Counted from the first letter of the stretch, positions 17,648 to 26,843 are shown. The stretch is 64,000 bases of DNA from Kushneria marisflavi (GCF_002157205.1 NZ_CP021358.1:1488001-1552000); one strand, 5' to 3'. Made by a program: numbers and translations. Notes: generated by a model not told the origin, from the sequence alone.

Positions 17648-18808
17648 ATGCGCATCAAACCAGGGCGGTGGAACACTGTGCTTGCAGGGCTTGCCGTGCT
17701 GGGGCTGGCAGGCTGTACCCCCTCACCGGACGATGCCGACAGGGAAGCGCCGTCCTCCTTGCCGGTGTCGGTATTAACCCTGGAAGCTGCCGAGCTTTCC
17801 GTTACCGAGAATCTACCCGGGCGCGTGTCAGCAGTGCGTACTGCCGAGGTGCGTGCACAGGTCTCCGGCATCGTAAAACGGCGTTCATTTGAGGAAGGCA
17901 GCCAGGTCGAAGCAGGGACAACGCTGTTTCAAATCAACCCGGCGCCCTTCAGGGCCGAAGCCGACATTGCCGCGGCAGTGTTGCAACGCTCCGAGGCGAC
18001 CCTGACACAGGCCCGTACCAGGGCCGATCGATTGGACACTCTGAGACGTCGTGACGCGATCAGCCGTCAGGCCTACGACGACGTGGTTGCCCTGCGCGAC
18101 CAGGCCGCCGCCGATGTAGCTCAGGCCAGAGCGACGCTGGCGCGACGCAAGCTCGACCTGCAGTTCGCCAGTGTCGAGGCGCCCATTAGCGGTCGCATCG
18201 ACCAGACTCTGGTCAACGAGGGGGCGCTGGTATCGCCCACCGATGCCACGCCTTTAGCCCGCATTCAGCAGATCGATCAGGTGTATATCGACGTCCGTCA
18301 GTCGGCCACGGCGCTTGAAACGCTGCGCCAGCAGGCCGGCTCGGCATCCCCGGCGCTCGACGTGGAGATCCTCGACAGCAACGGTACGCCTCTGGACATG
18401 CACGGGCGCATGCTGTTTTCCGGCATTCAGGTCGACACCGGTACCGGTGACGTGCTGCTGCGTGTGCTGGTGGACAATCCGCAGCATCGTCTGCTGCCCG
18501 GCCTGTACGTACAGGCGCGGGTTCCCCGGGCGCACTACCCCGCGGCGCTGAGCGTGCCACAGCAGGCGGTAACCCGCACGGCGGGCCAGGCCAGCGTGTG
18601 GGTGGTGGATGCTCAGAAGAAGGTACACCCGGTGCCCGTCGAACTCGGTGAACTGGTCGAGCGCCGTTATCGGGTGGTGTCCGGCCTCAGCGCCGGGCAA
18701 CAGGTGGTGATCGAAGGGATCGAGCGCCTGAGCCCTGATGCCCGGGTCACCACACGTCCGTGGCAGCCCGCCGCCAGCGATGAACCGCTCAGCGCCGTCG
18801 CGCGCTGA
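17648..18808 (+). CDS. RND efflux membrane-fusion lipoprotein (AcrA/MexA-like)
   Basis: A 386-residue periplasmic adaptor. The signal peptide ends in a lipobox, LAGC at residues 20-23, so the protein is anchored in the inner membrane as a lipoprotein. Next come the barrel-sandwich/lipoyl halves (VRAQVSGIVKRRSFEEGSQVEAGTTLFQI and FASVEAPISGRIDQTLVNEGALVSP) around a coiled-coil hairpin, then beta-barrel and membrane-proximal domains. Start 17648 has GAGGTGG upstream. It is first in an operon with the RND pump 16 bases on. No outer-membrane channel gene is present, so a TolC-like protein encoded elsewhere is presumed. Confidence 0.92.
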   Translation: MRIKPGRWNTVLAGLAVLGLAGCTPSPDDADREAPSSLPVSVLTLEAAELSVTENLPGRVSAVRTAEVRAQVSGIVKRRSFEEGSQVEAGTTLFQINPAPFRAEADIAAAVLQRSEATLTQARTRADRLDTLRRRDAISRQAYDDVVALRDQAAADVAQARATLARRKLDLQFASVEAPISGRIDQTLVNEGALVSPTDATPLARIQQIDQVYIDVRQSATALETLRQQAGSASPALDVEILDSNGTPLDMHGRMLFSGIQVDTGTGDVLLRVLVDNPQHRLLPGLYVQARVPRAHYPAALSVPQQAVTRTAGQASVWVVDAQKKVHPVPVELGELVERRYRVVSGLSAGQQVVIEGIERLSPDARVTTRPWQPAASDEPLSAVAR

Positions 18809-18824
18809 GTTCGGAGACAATCTC

Positions 18825-21800
18825 ATGCCGCAGTTTTTCATCAACCGCCCGGTCTTTGCGTGGGTCATTGCGCTGTTTATCGTGCTGGTGGGCGTCATCG
18901 CCATTCCGAAGCTGCCCATCGCCCGCTATCCGTCGGTGGCGCCGCCCTCGGTAACCCTCTACGCCACCTATCCGGGGGCCACCCCGCAGACCCTCAATGA
19001 CTCGGTGGTAAGCCTGATCGAGCGCGAGCTTTCCGGGGTGAAGAACCTGCTGTATTTCGAGTCCTCGGTGGATACCTCGGGCACCGCGCAGATCACCGCC
19101 ACCTTCAAGCCGGGCACCGATGCCGAACTGGCCCAGGTGGACGTGCAGAACCGCATCAAGGCGGTCGAGCCGCGTCTGCCCCAGGCCGTGCGGCAGAACG
19201 GCCTGCAGGTGGAGTCTGCCGCCTCGGGTTTTCTGATGATGGTGGGCATGACCTCCCCCACCGGACAGTTTGATGAGATCGAACTGAATGACTATTTCGC
19301 TCGTAACATCGTTCAGGAATTGCGTCGTATCGAGGGGGTCGGGCGTATACAGATGTTCGGTGCCGAACAGGCCATGCGGGTCTGGGTCGATCCGAACAAG
19401 CTGACCGCCTATGGGCTGACCATGAATGACCTGGCCCAGGCCATCGAACAGCAGAACGCTCAGATCGCCCCCGGCCGGGTCGGAGACGAGCCCACCGTGC
19501 CGGGTCAGCGCCTGACCATCCCGCTGACCGTGCAGGGACAACTGAGCACGCCGGCGCAGTTCGCCGCCATCGTGCTACGGGCCGAGACCGACGGCGCCAG
19601 GGTGGTGCTGGGCGACGTGGCGCGGATCGAGCTGGGCGCCCAGTCCTACGCCTTTTCCAATCGGGAGAACGGCGTGGCGGCCACCAGTGCCGCGATCCAG
19701 CTCTCTCCCGGAGCCAATGCCGTGCGCACCGCGTCAAGCGTACGGGCGCGGCTGGCCGAGCTGGCGCCGAGCCTGCCGACAGGCATGACCTACTCGGTGC
19801 CGTTTGACACCGCGCCCTTCGTCAAGGTCTCCATCGAGAAGGTGATCTACACCCTGTTTGAGGCCATGGCGCTGGTGTTTCTGGTGATGCTCCTGTTCCT
19901 GCAGAACCTGCGCTACACGCTGATTCCCGCCATCGTCGCGCCCATTGCCCTGCTCGGCACCTTCGCGGTGATGCTGCTGGCCGGCTTCTCGATCAACACA
20001 CTGACCATGTTCGGCATGGTGCTGGCCATCGGCATCATCGTCGATGATGCCATCGTGGTGGTGGAAAACGTCGAGCGGTTGATGGTGACGCAAGGGCTGT
20101 CGCCGAAAGCCGCGACCCTGCAGGCAATGCGGGAAATCACCGGGGCGATCATCGGCATCACCCTGGTGCTGACCGCCGTGTTCATCCCCATGGCCTTCGG
20201 CAGCGGCTCGGTAGGGGTGATCTACCAGCAGTTCACCCTGTCGATGGCGGTGTCGATCCTGTTCTCGGCCTTCCTCGCGCTGAGTCTGACGCCGGCACTG
20301 TGCGCCACGCTGCTGCGCCCGGTAAGCGCGGATCACCATGCCAGACGCGGCGTCTTCGGCGCCTTCAACCGTGGCTTCGAGCGCCTCACGGCAAGTTATG
20401 GGGCGCAGGTGATGCGCCTGGTCGGGCGCAGTGGGCGGATGATGCTGGTGTTTGCCGTGCTCTGCGCGGTACTGGTCGTCGGCGCCCGACAGCTCCCCTC
20501 CTCCTTCCTGCCTGACGAGGATCAGGGCTACTTCATGACCTCCATCCAGTTGCCCACCGGCGCCACCAGCGAACGCACGCTGGACGTGGTCAAGCGCTTC
20601 GAGACGCATGTGGCCTCGCGCCCGGCGCTGGACGCCAATCTGGTGGTGCTGGGCTTCAGCTTTGCCGGTTCCGGCCCCAACGCGGCCATGGCCTTCACCA
20701 TGCTCAAGGACTGGGATCAGCGCCACGGTGCCACCGCCGCCGAAGAAGCGGCGCTGGCGCAGCAGGCCATGGCAGACAATGTCGAAGGCACGGTGATGAG
20801 CCTGATGCCGCCGGCCATCGACGAGCTGGGCACCTCCTCCGGCTTCACCCTGTTCCTGCAGGATCGCGCCAACCGGGGCGAGGACGCACTGCTGGCCGCC
20901 CAGGCACAACTGCTGGCACTGGCGTCAAAGAGCAAGATGGTCAGCGATGTCTACCCCGATGGCCTGCCCCCCGGCGAGAGCATCCGTCTGGAGATCGACC
21001 GGCAGAAGGCCGAGGCCATGGGGCTGTCCTTCGGTGTTGTCAGCAACACCCTGTCGGCGGCCATGGGCTCGCTGTACGTCAACGACTTTCCCAATGCCGG
21101 GCGCATGCAGCAGGTCATCCTGCAGGCCGACGCCGCAGCGCGCATGCAGCTGGACGACGTGCTCGGCCTGCGTGTGCGCAATGCCAGTGGCGGCATGGTC
21201 GCGCTGCGCGAGGTAGTGACACCGGTGTGGGGCGAGTCGCCGCAGCAGATGATGCGTTTCCAGGGCTATTCCGCCGTGCGTATTACCGGCGGGGCGGCGG
21301 CGGGTGTTTCCAGCGGTGCGGCGATGGCCGAAATGGAGCACCTCGCGGCGCAGCTGCCGCAGGGTTTCGCCGTGGCCTGGACCGGACAGTCACTGCAGGA
21401 GCGCCAGTCAGCGGCGCAGGCCCCGCGGCTGATGCTGCTCTCGGCACTGGTGGTATTTCTGGTGCTGGCCGCGCTTTACGAGAGCTGGTCGATCCCGCTG
21501 TCGGTCATGCTGGTGGTGCCGCTTGGCCTGCTTGGCGCCGTCGCCGCGGTGATGCTGCGCGGCATGCCCAATGACGTGTTTTTCAAGGTGGGAATGATTA
21601 CCCTCATCGGCCTGTCGGCGAAAAACGCCATTCTGATCATCGAGTTCGCCCGGCAGCTGCACGCTGAAGGGCGACCGCTGATCGACGCGGCGGTGACCGC
21701 GGCACGCCTGCGCCTGCGGCCGATCCTGATGACCTCGCTGGCCTTCACCCTCGGCGTGGTGCCGCTGATGCTGGCCTCCGGTGCCAGCGCCGAGACCCAG

Positions 21801-21944
21801 CACGCCATCGGCACCGGTGTGTTGGGCGGCATGATCAGCGGTACGTTACTGGCGATATTTTTTGTGCCGGCTTTCTTCGTCTTCGTGATCGGGATGCAGC
21901 AGCGCCTGGTGGCATGGCGCGCTCGCCGCAATGAACGTCTATAA
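18825..21944 (+). CDS. RND multidrug efflux transporter (AcrB/MexB family)
   Basis: A 1039-residue HAE1-type RND pump of standard length. It begins with the family-typical MPQFFINRPVFAWVIALFIVL, has the TM4 motif GIIVDDAIVVVENVER with the paired aspartates used for proton relay, and the second-half SAKNAILIIEFARQL. Start 18825 follows CGGAGAC. It works with the fusion protein upstream as a drug/proton antiporter spanning the periplasm. Regulation by the divergent BaeSR-like pair is likely from gene order. Confidence 0.94.
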   Translation: MPQFFINRPVFAWVIALFIVLVGVIAIPKLPIARYPSVAPPSVTLYATYPGATPQTLNDSVVSLIERELSGVKNLLYFESSVDTSGTAQITATFKPGTDAELAQVDVQNRIKAVEPRLPQAVRQNGLQVESAASGFLMMVGMTSPTGQFDEIELNDYFARNIVQELRRIEGVGRIQMFGAEQAMRVWVDPNKLTAYGLTMNDLAQAIEQQNAQIAPGRVGDEPTVPGQRLTIPLTVQGQLSTPAQFAAIVLRAETDGARVVLGDVARIELGAQSYAFSNRENGVAATSAAIQLSPGANAVRTASSVRARLAELAPSLPTGMTYSVPFDTAPFVKVSIEKVIYTLFEAMALVFLVMLLFLQNLRYTLIPAIVAPIALLGTFAVMLLAGFSINTLTMFGMVLAIGIIVDDAIVVVENVERLMVTQGLSPKAATLQAMREITGAIIGITLVLTAVFIPMAFGSGSVGVIYQQFTLSMAVSILFSAFLALSLTPALCATLLRPVSADHHARRGVFGAFNRGFERLTASYGAQVMRLVGRSGRMMLVFAVLCAVLVVGARQLPSSFLPDEDQGYFMTSIQLPTGATSERTLDVVKRFETHVASRPALDANLVVLGFSFAGSGPNAAMAFTMLKDWDQRHGATAAEEAALAQQAMADNVEGTVMSLMPPAIDELGTSSGFTLFLQDRANRGEDALLAAQAQLLALASKSKMVSDVYPDGLPPGESIRLEIDRQKAEAMGLSFGVVSNTLSAAMGSLYVNDFPNAGRMQQVILQADAAARMQLDDVLGLRVRNASGGMVALREVVTPVWGESPQQMMRFQGYSAVRITGGAAAGVSSGAAMAEMEHLAAQLPQGFAVAWTGQSLQERQSAAQAPRLMLLSALVVFLVLAALYESWSIPLSVMLVVPLGLLGAVAAVMLRGMPNDVFFKVGMITLIGLSAKNAILIIEFARQLHAEGRPLIDAAVTAARLRLRPILMTSLAFTLGVVPLMLASGASAETQHAIGTGVLGGMISGTLLAIFFVPAFFVFVIGMQQRLVAWRARRNERL

Positions 21945-21995
21945 CCCCAGGCCCTGAAAGATGTGCCCCCCGATACCGGCCAGGAGCTGATGTCC

Positions 21996-23498
21996 ATGTT
22001 TTCCGTTATTCCGCGTCGCTGGCTGATTCTGCTCGCCGTCATGCTGGCCTTTTTGCCGGTGGTCATCGACATGACCATCCTGCACATCGCCGTGCCGTCA
22101 CTGACCCTGGCGCTGAGTGCCTCCGCCAACGAGGTACTGTGGATCATCGACATTTACCCCCTGTTAATGGCGGGGCTGCTGGTCCCCATGGGAACACTCG
22201 CCGATCGCATCGGTCATCGGCGGCTTCTGCTGACGGGGCTGGGCATCTTCGGGACTGCATCGCTACTGGCCGCCCTTGCACCGACCCCCGCCCTGCTGAT
22301 CGCCGCCCGCGCGCTGCTCGCGCTGGGGGGCTCGATGATCATGCCGTGCGTGCTGGGCATCATTCGTCGCACCTTCGAAGACGAAAGGGAGCGCGCCATG
22401 GCACTAGGGCTCTGGGGCACGGTAGGGGCGGCCGGCGCCGCGCTGGGGCCGCTCATCGGCGGAGCCCTGCTGGAGCATTTCTGGTGGGGGTCGGCCTTTC
22501 TGATCAACGTGCCGATCATGCTGATCGTCATGCCGCTGGTCTATCTTTTGCTGCCACGCACCGAGGAGACGACATCGGGTCAATGGGCGCCCTGGCAGGC
22601 GGTACTGCTGATCGCCGGCATGCTCTCGCTGGTCTACGGCATCAAGGCGGCTTTTGGCGCGACACAGCCGCTGTACGTGGCGATATCAGTGGCGCTGTCC
22701 GGCCTTGGCCTGCTGCTGGCCTTCGTGCGTTTGCAGTTACGCGCCCCGCAGCCCCTGCTCGATCTCTCCCTCTTTTCGCGCCCGGCCATACTGGCCGGCA
22801 TCATCATGGCCGTGGTCGCGAGTGGCGCACTGGCCGGCGTCGAGCTGACGCTGGCCCAGGAGCTGCAATACGTCATGGACAAAACGCCCCTGCAGGCCGG
22901 TATTTTCATGATCCCGATCATGGCCGCGGCGGCGCTGGGCGGCCCGGTCGCCGGCCACCTCTCCCATCTGTGCGGCCTGCGCGCGGTCGCCAGCCTGTCA
23001 CTGGTGATTGCCGCCGCCGCGCTGGCAGGCCTGGCCCTGTCCGATTTCCATCACCCCGGGCTGACGGTGCCGCTGCTGCTGGCGCTTCTCGGGCTGACCC
23101 TCAGCATCGGCCTGACGGCCTCGTCCATCGCCATCATGAGTTCGGTAGACGCCAGCCAGGGCGGCGCGGCGGGGTCGATGGAAGCCACGGCCTACGAACT
23201 CGGCAGCGGTCTGGGCATCACGCTGTTCGGTGTGTTTCTGTCCAGCGTGTACAGCCATACCATTGTCCTGGCACTCGACATGACGCCCTCCCAGGCCAGA
23301 CACGCCGCACGCTCCATCGGTGATACCCATGTGGTCGCGCGTGACCTCGCCGAGCCTCAGGCCAGGGCGCTGATCGAAGCAGGCAAGGCCGCCTTTTCGT
23401 CCAGCCATTCCATCCTGCTGATGACGGCGGCGGCGCTGCTTGCAGCCCTTTCCATGGTGGTGGTCTATCTGCTCAGAAAACGCCCCATGCCTCATTAA
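21996..23498 (+). CDS. smvA: DHA2-family MFS exporter, SmvA-like
   Basis: A 500-residue, 14-helix drug:proton antiporter. The N-terminus closely follows SmvA (methyl viologen and cationic biocide exporter) of Salmonella: DMTILHIAVPSL, NEVLWIIDIYPLLMAGLLVPMGTLADRIGHRRLLL, and GGALLEHFWWGSAFLINVPI are all recognisable. Start 21996 is nine bases from GGAG; ATG at 21990 is an alternative two codons earlier. It follows the RND gene by 51 bases in the same direction and probably belongs to the same efflux operon. The symbol rests on remembered similarity, so the substrate range is not proven. Confidence 0.85.
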   Translation: MFSVIPRRWLILLAVMLAFLPVVIDMTILHIAVPSLTLALSASANEVLWIIDIYPLLMAGLLVPMGTLADRIGHRRLLLTGLGIFGTASLLAALAPTPALLIAARALLALGGSMIMPCVLGIIRRTFEDERERAMALGLWGTVGAAGAALGPLIGGALLEHFWWGSAFLINVPIMLIVMPLVYLLLPRTEETTSGQWAPWQAVLLIAGMLSLVYGIKAAFGATQPLYVAISVALSGLGLLLAFVRLQLRAPQPLLDLSLFSRPAILAGIIMAVVASGALAGVELTLAQELQYVMDKTPLQAGIFMIPIMAAAALGGPVAGHLSHLCGLRAVASLSLVIAAAALAGLALSDFHHPGLTVPLLLALLGLTLSIGLTASSIAIMSSVDASQGGAAGSMEATAYELGSGLGITLFGVFLSSVYSHTIVLALDMTPSQARHAARSIGDTHVVARDLAEPQARALIEAGKAAFSSSHSILLMTAAALLAALSMVVVYLLRKRPMPH

Positions 23499-23554
23499 GC
23501 CGTTCGGCCCACCACGGGAGAGTCGCTCCCCTGTCAGGCAAACCATGGCATCGG

Positions 23555-23582
23555 TTGCAAAAACCAATGATTAATCTATGTT
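23555..23582 (+). promoter_or_regulatory. Sigma-70-like promoter before the 36-aa membrane peptide gene
   Basis: TTGCAA (23555-23560) and TATGTT (23577-23582) are separated by 16 bases and lie 30 bases before the ATG of the small gene at 23613. The spacing and sequence are plausible but not exact consensus. Confidence 0.4.
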
Positions 23583-23612
23583 AAGAGAGAAACTGGCCCA
23601 TAGGTAGACAGG

Positions 23613-23723
23613 ATGATTTTTGCAGCGTTAATCGTCGGCGTCGTGTGCGCTATCGGCTGGTGGAGACTCTACAAGTATTTCGAGAAGCGCAAAAACTCGA
23701 CCAATGATGATCAATCATCGTGA
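23613..23723 (+). CDS. Small single-span membrane peptide (36 aa)
   Basis: A 36-codon frame encodes a hydrophobic N-terminal helix (IFAALIVGVVCAIGWW, residues 2-17) followed by a basic then polar tail (RLYKYFEKRKNSTNDDQSS). This is the layout of a small inner-membrane protein with a cytoplasmic tail. A promoter-like TTGCAA-N16-TATGTT lies just upstream, and the ribosome site is weak (ACAGG). The function is unknown, and coding status needs comparison with relatives. Confidence 0.45.
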   Translation: MIFAALIVGVVCAIGWWRLYKYFEKRKNSTNDDQSS

Positions 23724-23937
23724 TTGGGGCTTAGCCCATCCATCCCCCTTGAACAACTTTGGCGGCGCGTGAAGAGAGCCCAAAAATCCGCGCCGAGCCA
23801 TGATGCCGAGGTTGGCACCTGTACCGTCGCCCCCTGAGGGGACAGGGATATGAACAACTTGAGCGGCCCTCGCTTTAAATGCGGTCGGCACCGCCAGGCA
23901 AGAGACCGCCTCAACAGCTCGCCGCAATTCCCGCCCT

Positions 23938-24318
23938 TCAGCACATCTTTCGCACCTGATGTGACACCACGCCCACCATCTCGACGTTGCTCAGATCCCC
24001 CGTCCACAGCTTTCCATCCAGCCCTTCCAGCACCGGCACATTGATGCGGTGGGCATAGCGATAGACATAGAGCGCCTCATCGACATTCACCACCACCAGC
24101 ACACCGTCGCGCAGTGACAGCGAGTGATCGACGACCAGCCAATCCCCCTCCTGCCAGGGATCGATCGCGTCATCATCCTGAACGACCTCCGCCAGAAAGG
24201 TCGTGTGTGAATGCGGTGCAAAAAACTGCTGCCAGCGCTCGGCCCCCGGGTTATACGCCAGGTCCTGCTCGCCTCTGGGCAGCATGATGGGCATGGGCAT
24301 TCGATACGCCACGCGCAT
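23938..24318 (-). CDS. UmuD/LexA C-terminal-like (S24) protein lacking the catalytic dyad
   Basis: A 126-residue protein aligning over residues 38-125 with the S24 domain of UmuD: TTFLAEVV against TYFVKASG, QEGDWLVVDHSL against SDGDLLIVDSAI, VVVNVDEALYVYR against VIAAVDGEFTVKK, and VEMVGVVSHQVRKM against LDVFGVVIHVVKAM. The catalytic Ser of GDSM falls on aspartates (residues 48-50), and the catalytic Lys falls on Tyr86. It should therefore be unable to self-cleave. It has no DNA-binding domain and no adjacent umuC/imuB. Start 24318 follows GAGGATCG. It may bind or regulate other proteins; the role is unknown. Confidence 0.7.
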   Translation of the reverse strand: MRVAYRMPMPIMLPRGEQDLAYNPGAERWQQFFAPHSHTTFLAEVVQDDDAIDPWQEGDWLVVDHSLSLRDGVLVVVNVDEALYVYRYAHRINVPVLEGLDGKLWTGDLSNVEMVGVVSHQVRKMC

Positions 24319-24432
24319 GAGCGATCCTCGCAGACGTTGAAGGGAGGGAGGGATGGAAGCGGCCACAGGTCGGAGACAGGCCAAAGAGAAAAGCGCGGCA
24401 GCCTTCCAGCGTCAGGCAAACCACACGCATCG

Positions 24433-24506
24433 CTGTCACATGACAGGAGTTTAGCCATCCCCTATCCGTAGCAAGGCCGAGCACGATGTCATGTGATGTA
24501 TCATCA
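24433..24506. promoter_or_regulatory. Two palindromes in the UmuD-like/PLD divergent promoter region
   Basis: CTGTCA-CA-TGACAG (24433-24446) and TGATG-TAT-CATCA (24494-24506) are perfect inverted repeats in the 245-base gap between the leftward UmuD-like gene and the rightward PLD gene. The first resembles a LexA box (CTGT...ACAG) but has a 6-base rather than the enterobacterial 8-base centre. They are operator candidates and bind an unknown factor. Confidence 0.4.
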
Positions 24507-24563
24507 GGCATGGCCCGCGCCAGCATCGATCGGTAAAATGCTGATTTTACTAGGCATTATCCG

Positions 24564-25328
24564 ATGACGTTTTTGCATTATCAGCTGGTGGTTTTTGTCT
24601 CGGTGCTCTGCCTGACACGGATTCATCGCAACCTGGGAATGGTTGTCGCACTCGGCTGGGCACTGTGGTCGCTCGCGACGCTCCAATCGCCCGGCTATAT
24701 CGCCATACAAACCCTCATCGTCTGGACAAGCTGGTATGGCACATGGTGTTTTCTCAAACAGAAAGCGCGAGCCGGCCATGCGCCTCAAACTGCCGACCAC
24801 CAGACGGCCAGCACCCGCAGGAAAGCCACCAGCAATGCCCTGGTGCATAACCGCGGCCATCACGAAGAGCTGACCCACGCCCTGCAGATCGTCAGAAAGG
24901 AACTGGTGATTGTCTCCGGCTGGCTATCCGATCGAGTCGTGAATGATCAGTTTTGTGGTCTTTTGGCGAACGCCCTCGACCGCGGCGTCAACGTTCATAT
25001 TGCCTACGGCGCGAGCGATCGCGACGGGCAGCACCGGCTTTCCGAGACGGCGAGCAAAGCGCTGGCGCGTCTGAAGGAAATCAGTAAGCGCAGCTGCAAG
25101 GGCCGACTGACCATCTTGCAGCGCCCCACGCATGAGAAGTGTCTGGTGGTGGATAAAAAATACGCCATCGTCGGCAGCTTTAATTGGCTGGCTAATGCGC
25201 ACTACCGGGACAGGGAAACCAGCCTCAAGGTGCATCAAAGGCGTGTGGTGGTGGAGCTGGCGGCGGCATGCCGGCGTGAGGGTACGAGGCGGACGGATGT
25301 GGATAGCGCGGTTAGTGAGGTGGCGTAG
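24564..25328 (+). CDS. Membrane-anchored phospholipase D-family (single HKD) protein
   Basis: A 254-residue protein. Residues 1-65 contain two hydrophobic helices, and residues 100-230 form a PLD-like domain. The catalytic motif is H190-x-K192-x4-D197 followed by G204-S205-x-N207-W208, the pattern of Nuc-type endonucleases and related PLDc_2 proteins. With one HKD motif it would act as a dimer. Family members cut nucleic acids or phosphodiesters; the membrane anchor and short length are unlike cardiolipin synthase, which has two motifs. It is divergent from the UmuD-like gene. A role in DNA uptake, defence or repair is possible, but none is shown. Confidence 0.72.
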   Translation: MTFLHYQLVVFVSVLCLTRIHRNLGMVVALGWALWSLATLQSPGYIAIQTLIVWTSWYGTWCFLKQKARAGHAPQTADHQTASTRRKATSNALVHNRGHHEELTHALQIVRKELVIVSGWLSDRVVNDQFCGLLANALDRGVNVHIAYGASDRDGQHRLSETASKALARLKEISKRSCKGRLTILQRPTHEKCLVVDKKYAIVGSFNWLANAHYRDRETSLKVHQRRVVVELAAACRREGTRRTDVDSAVSEVA

Positions 25329-25630
25329 GGGTGGATTAAAACCACTCCGGGCCAGCAAATTTTCTTCCCGATGCTGAAGCGCAAACACATGCGAGACCAA
25401 CGTCATTGATCAAGTTACGTTCACGAAAAGAGCGGGCTATCCGTCCTGGGACAAAATGCAGGCCTTTCAGGTGAAACTGCTTGTCCAAAAATCTCCTCAA
25501 CAACCACATCATCAATTTTTTCGAGTTCTAGATAACGCACCCCATATTAACTTTACCTGATACTCAACCCATGTTTACTATCGAATAGTTGCACGTAAAC
25601 AAATGAAACCAAGAATGGGCGGGGGCACCA
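25329..25630. other. Gene-poor AT-richer stretch between the PLD and HsdR-N-like genes
   Basis: Only a weak hairpin is visible (25330-25350, GGGTGG/CCACTCC), which could end the PLD transcript. Composition shifts from GC-rich to AT-rich at about 25.4 kb. An open stretch reading TFTKRAGYPSWDKMQAFQ could be a decayed coding fragment, but I do not recognise it. Confidence 0.4.
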
Positions 25631-26716
25631 GTGGATATAACACAAAAAATTGCCATTTTGGCTGGGCGAATCAAAGAGCAGATGGACCATGTGGTTAATG
25701 AAGAGGCCACCAAAAACGCAATGGTTATGCCCTTCATACAAACCTTGGGCTATGACGTTTTTGATCCAACAGAAGTGATGCCAGAGTTCACTGCTGATGT
25801 TGGATTGAAAAAGGGCGAGAAGGTGGACTATGCCATTAAAAATGGTGGAGAACTGTCAATCCTGGTGGAGTGCAAGCCCCGCACAACCGATCTTGCTAAC
25901 ACTCAATTCAGCCAACTATATCGATACTTTAACTGCACTGAAGCAAAATTCGCCATTCTAACGAATGGAATAGAATACCGGTTCTACTCTGATTTAGATG
26001 ATGCCAATCGACTCGACAAACGCCCATTCTTCACTTTCAGGCTCATTGATTACAACGAGCGAGACATCGAGGAGTTGAAGAAATTTGCCAAACCAGTCTT
26101 CAACGTTGATACCATCCTCAGCACTGCCAATCGATTAAAATATACCAACCTGGCCAAAACTGCTTTTGCCGAACTGGTAAAAGATCCCTCGCGCGATTTC
26201 ATAAAGTCTCTTGCACAGAACTTTTATGATGGACGCATGACTCAGCAAGTAATTGATGATTTTACGCCGATTGTTCGTGAAGCCATGGCGCAGCATATCA
26301 AAGAGCAGGTCTCTCAACGCCTTAAATCAGCACTGGCGAACACATCTGGCGAAGAATCTGAAAGAGTTATCATTGAAAGCGGCGACCCTGAGAAAACACA
26401 GTTATCTGCTGAAGAAGATAGTGACATTGTCACCACTCAAGAGGAGGTCGACGCATACAACATTGTACGTGCCATCCTTGCAGGCGTGGTCGACCCAAAC
26501 CGTATACATATGCGCGATGCAAAATCCTATTGCGCAATACTTTTGGATAACAACAATCGCAAACCCGTTTGCCGCCTGCACTTCAATTCAAAAAGCATCT
26601 GGCGTATTGGGTTATTCATAGAAGGCAAGGAACAAAAGCACGACATCACAGCATTAACTGAAATTTTTTCTCATCGGGAAGCACTAATCAAAACAGCAAC
26701 GGACTACTTGGAATAA
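25631..26716 (+). CDS. Stand-alone type I restriction HsdR N-terminal-like nuclease
   Basis: A 361-residue protein. Residues 1-150 match the HSDR_N domain: E25 region NEEATKNAMVMPFIQTLGYDVFD, then a PD-(D/E)xK core with D66 (KVDYAIKN) and E80-C-K82 (LSILVECKP), followed by QLYRYFNCTEAKFAILTNG. No helicase part and no hsdM or hsdS gene follow; the C-terminal 150 residues include an acidic linker and a small globular end. It starts with GTG after a G-rich stretch. Base composition is clearly AT-richer than its neighbours, which suggests transfer. It is probably a metal-dependent nuclease, perhaps defensive; the target is unknown. Confidence 0.75.
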   Translation: MDITQKIAILAGRIKEQMDHVVNEEATKNAMVMPFIQTLGYDVFDPTEVMPEFTADVGLKKGEKVDYAIKNGGELSILVECKPRTTDLANTQFSQLYRYFNCTEAKFAILTNGIEYRFYSDLDDANRLDKRPFFTFRLIDYNERDIEELKKFAKPVFNVDTILSTANRLKYTNLAKTAFAELVKDPSRDFIKSLAQNFYDGRMTQQVIDDFTPIVREAMAQHIKEQVSQRLKSALANTSGEESERVIIESGDPEKTQLSAEEDSDIVTTQEEVDAYNIVRAILAGVVDPNRIHMRDAKSYCAILLDNNNRKPVCRLHFNSKSIWRIGLFIEGKEQKHDITALTEIFSHREALIKTATDYLE

Positions 26717-26843
26717 TTTCAGGGCGACACACTGTTTCGATTATAAATAGTGCCAGCCCCTTATCCAAGACAGAGAATGGTGAAACATTTCCCCTGGACG
26801 CCAGTTATATCCGCAAGTCAGTGCAATAATTTATGCCTAAACG

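Noticed and set aside
19734..20909. A 391-codon minus-strand frame inside the RND pump
   Set aside because: It is His/Gln/Arg-rich sequence typical of antisense translation of a high-GC membrane protein gene.
24433..24446. A true LexA box
   Set aside because: The half-sites CTGT/ACAG match, but the centre has 6 rather than 8 bases, so I list it only as an unidentified palindrome.
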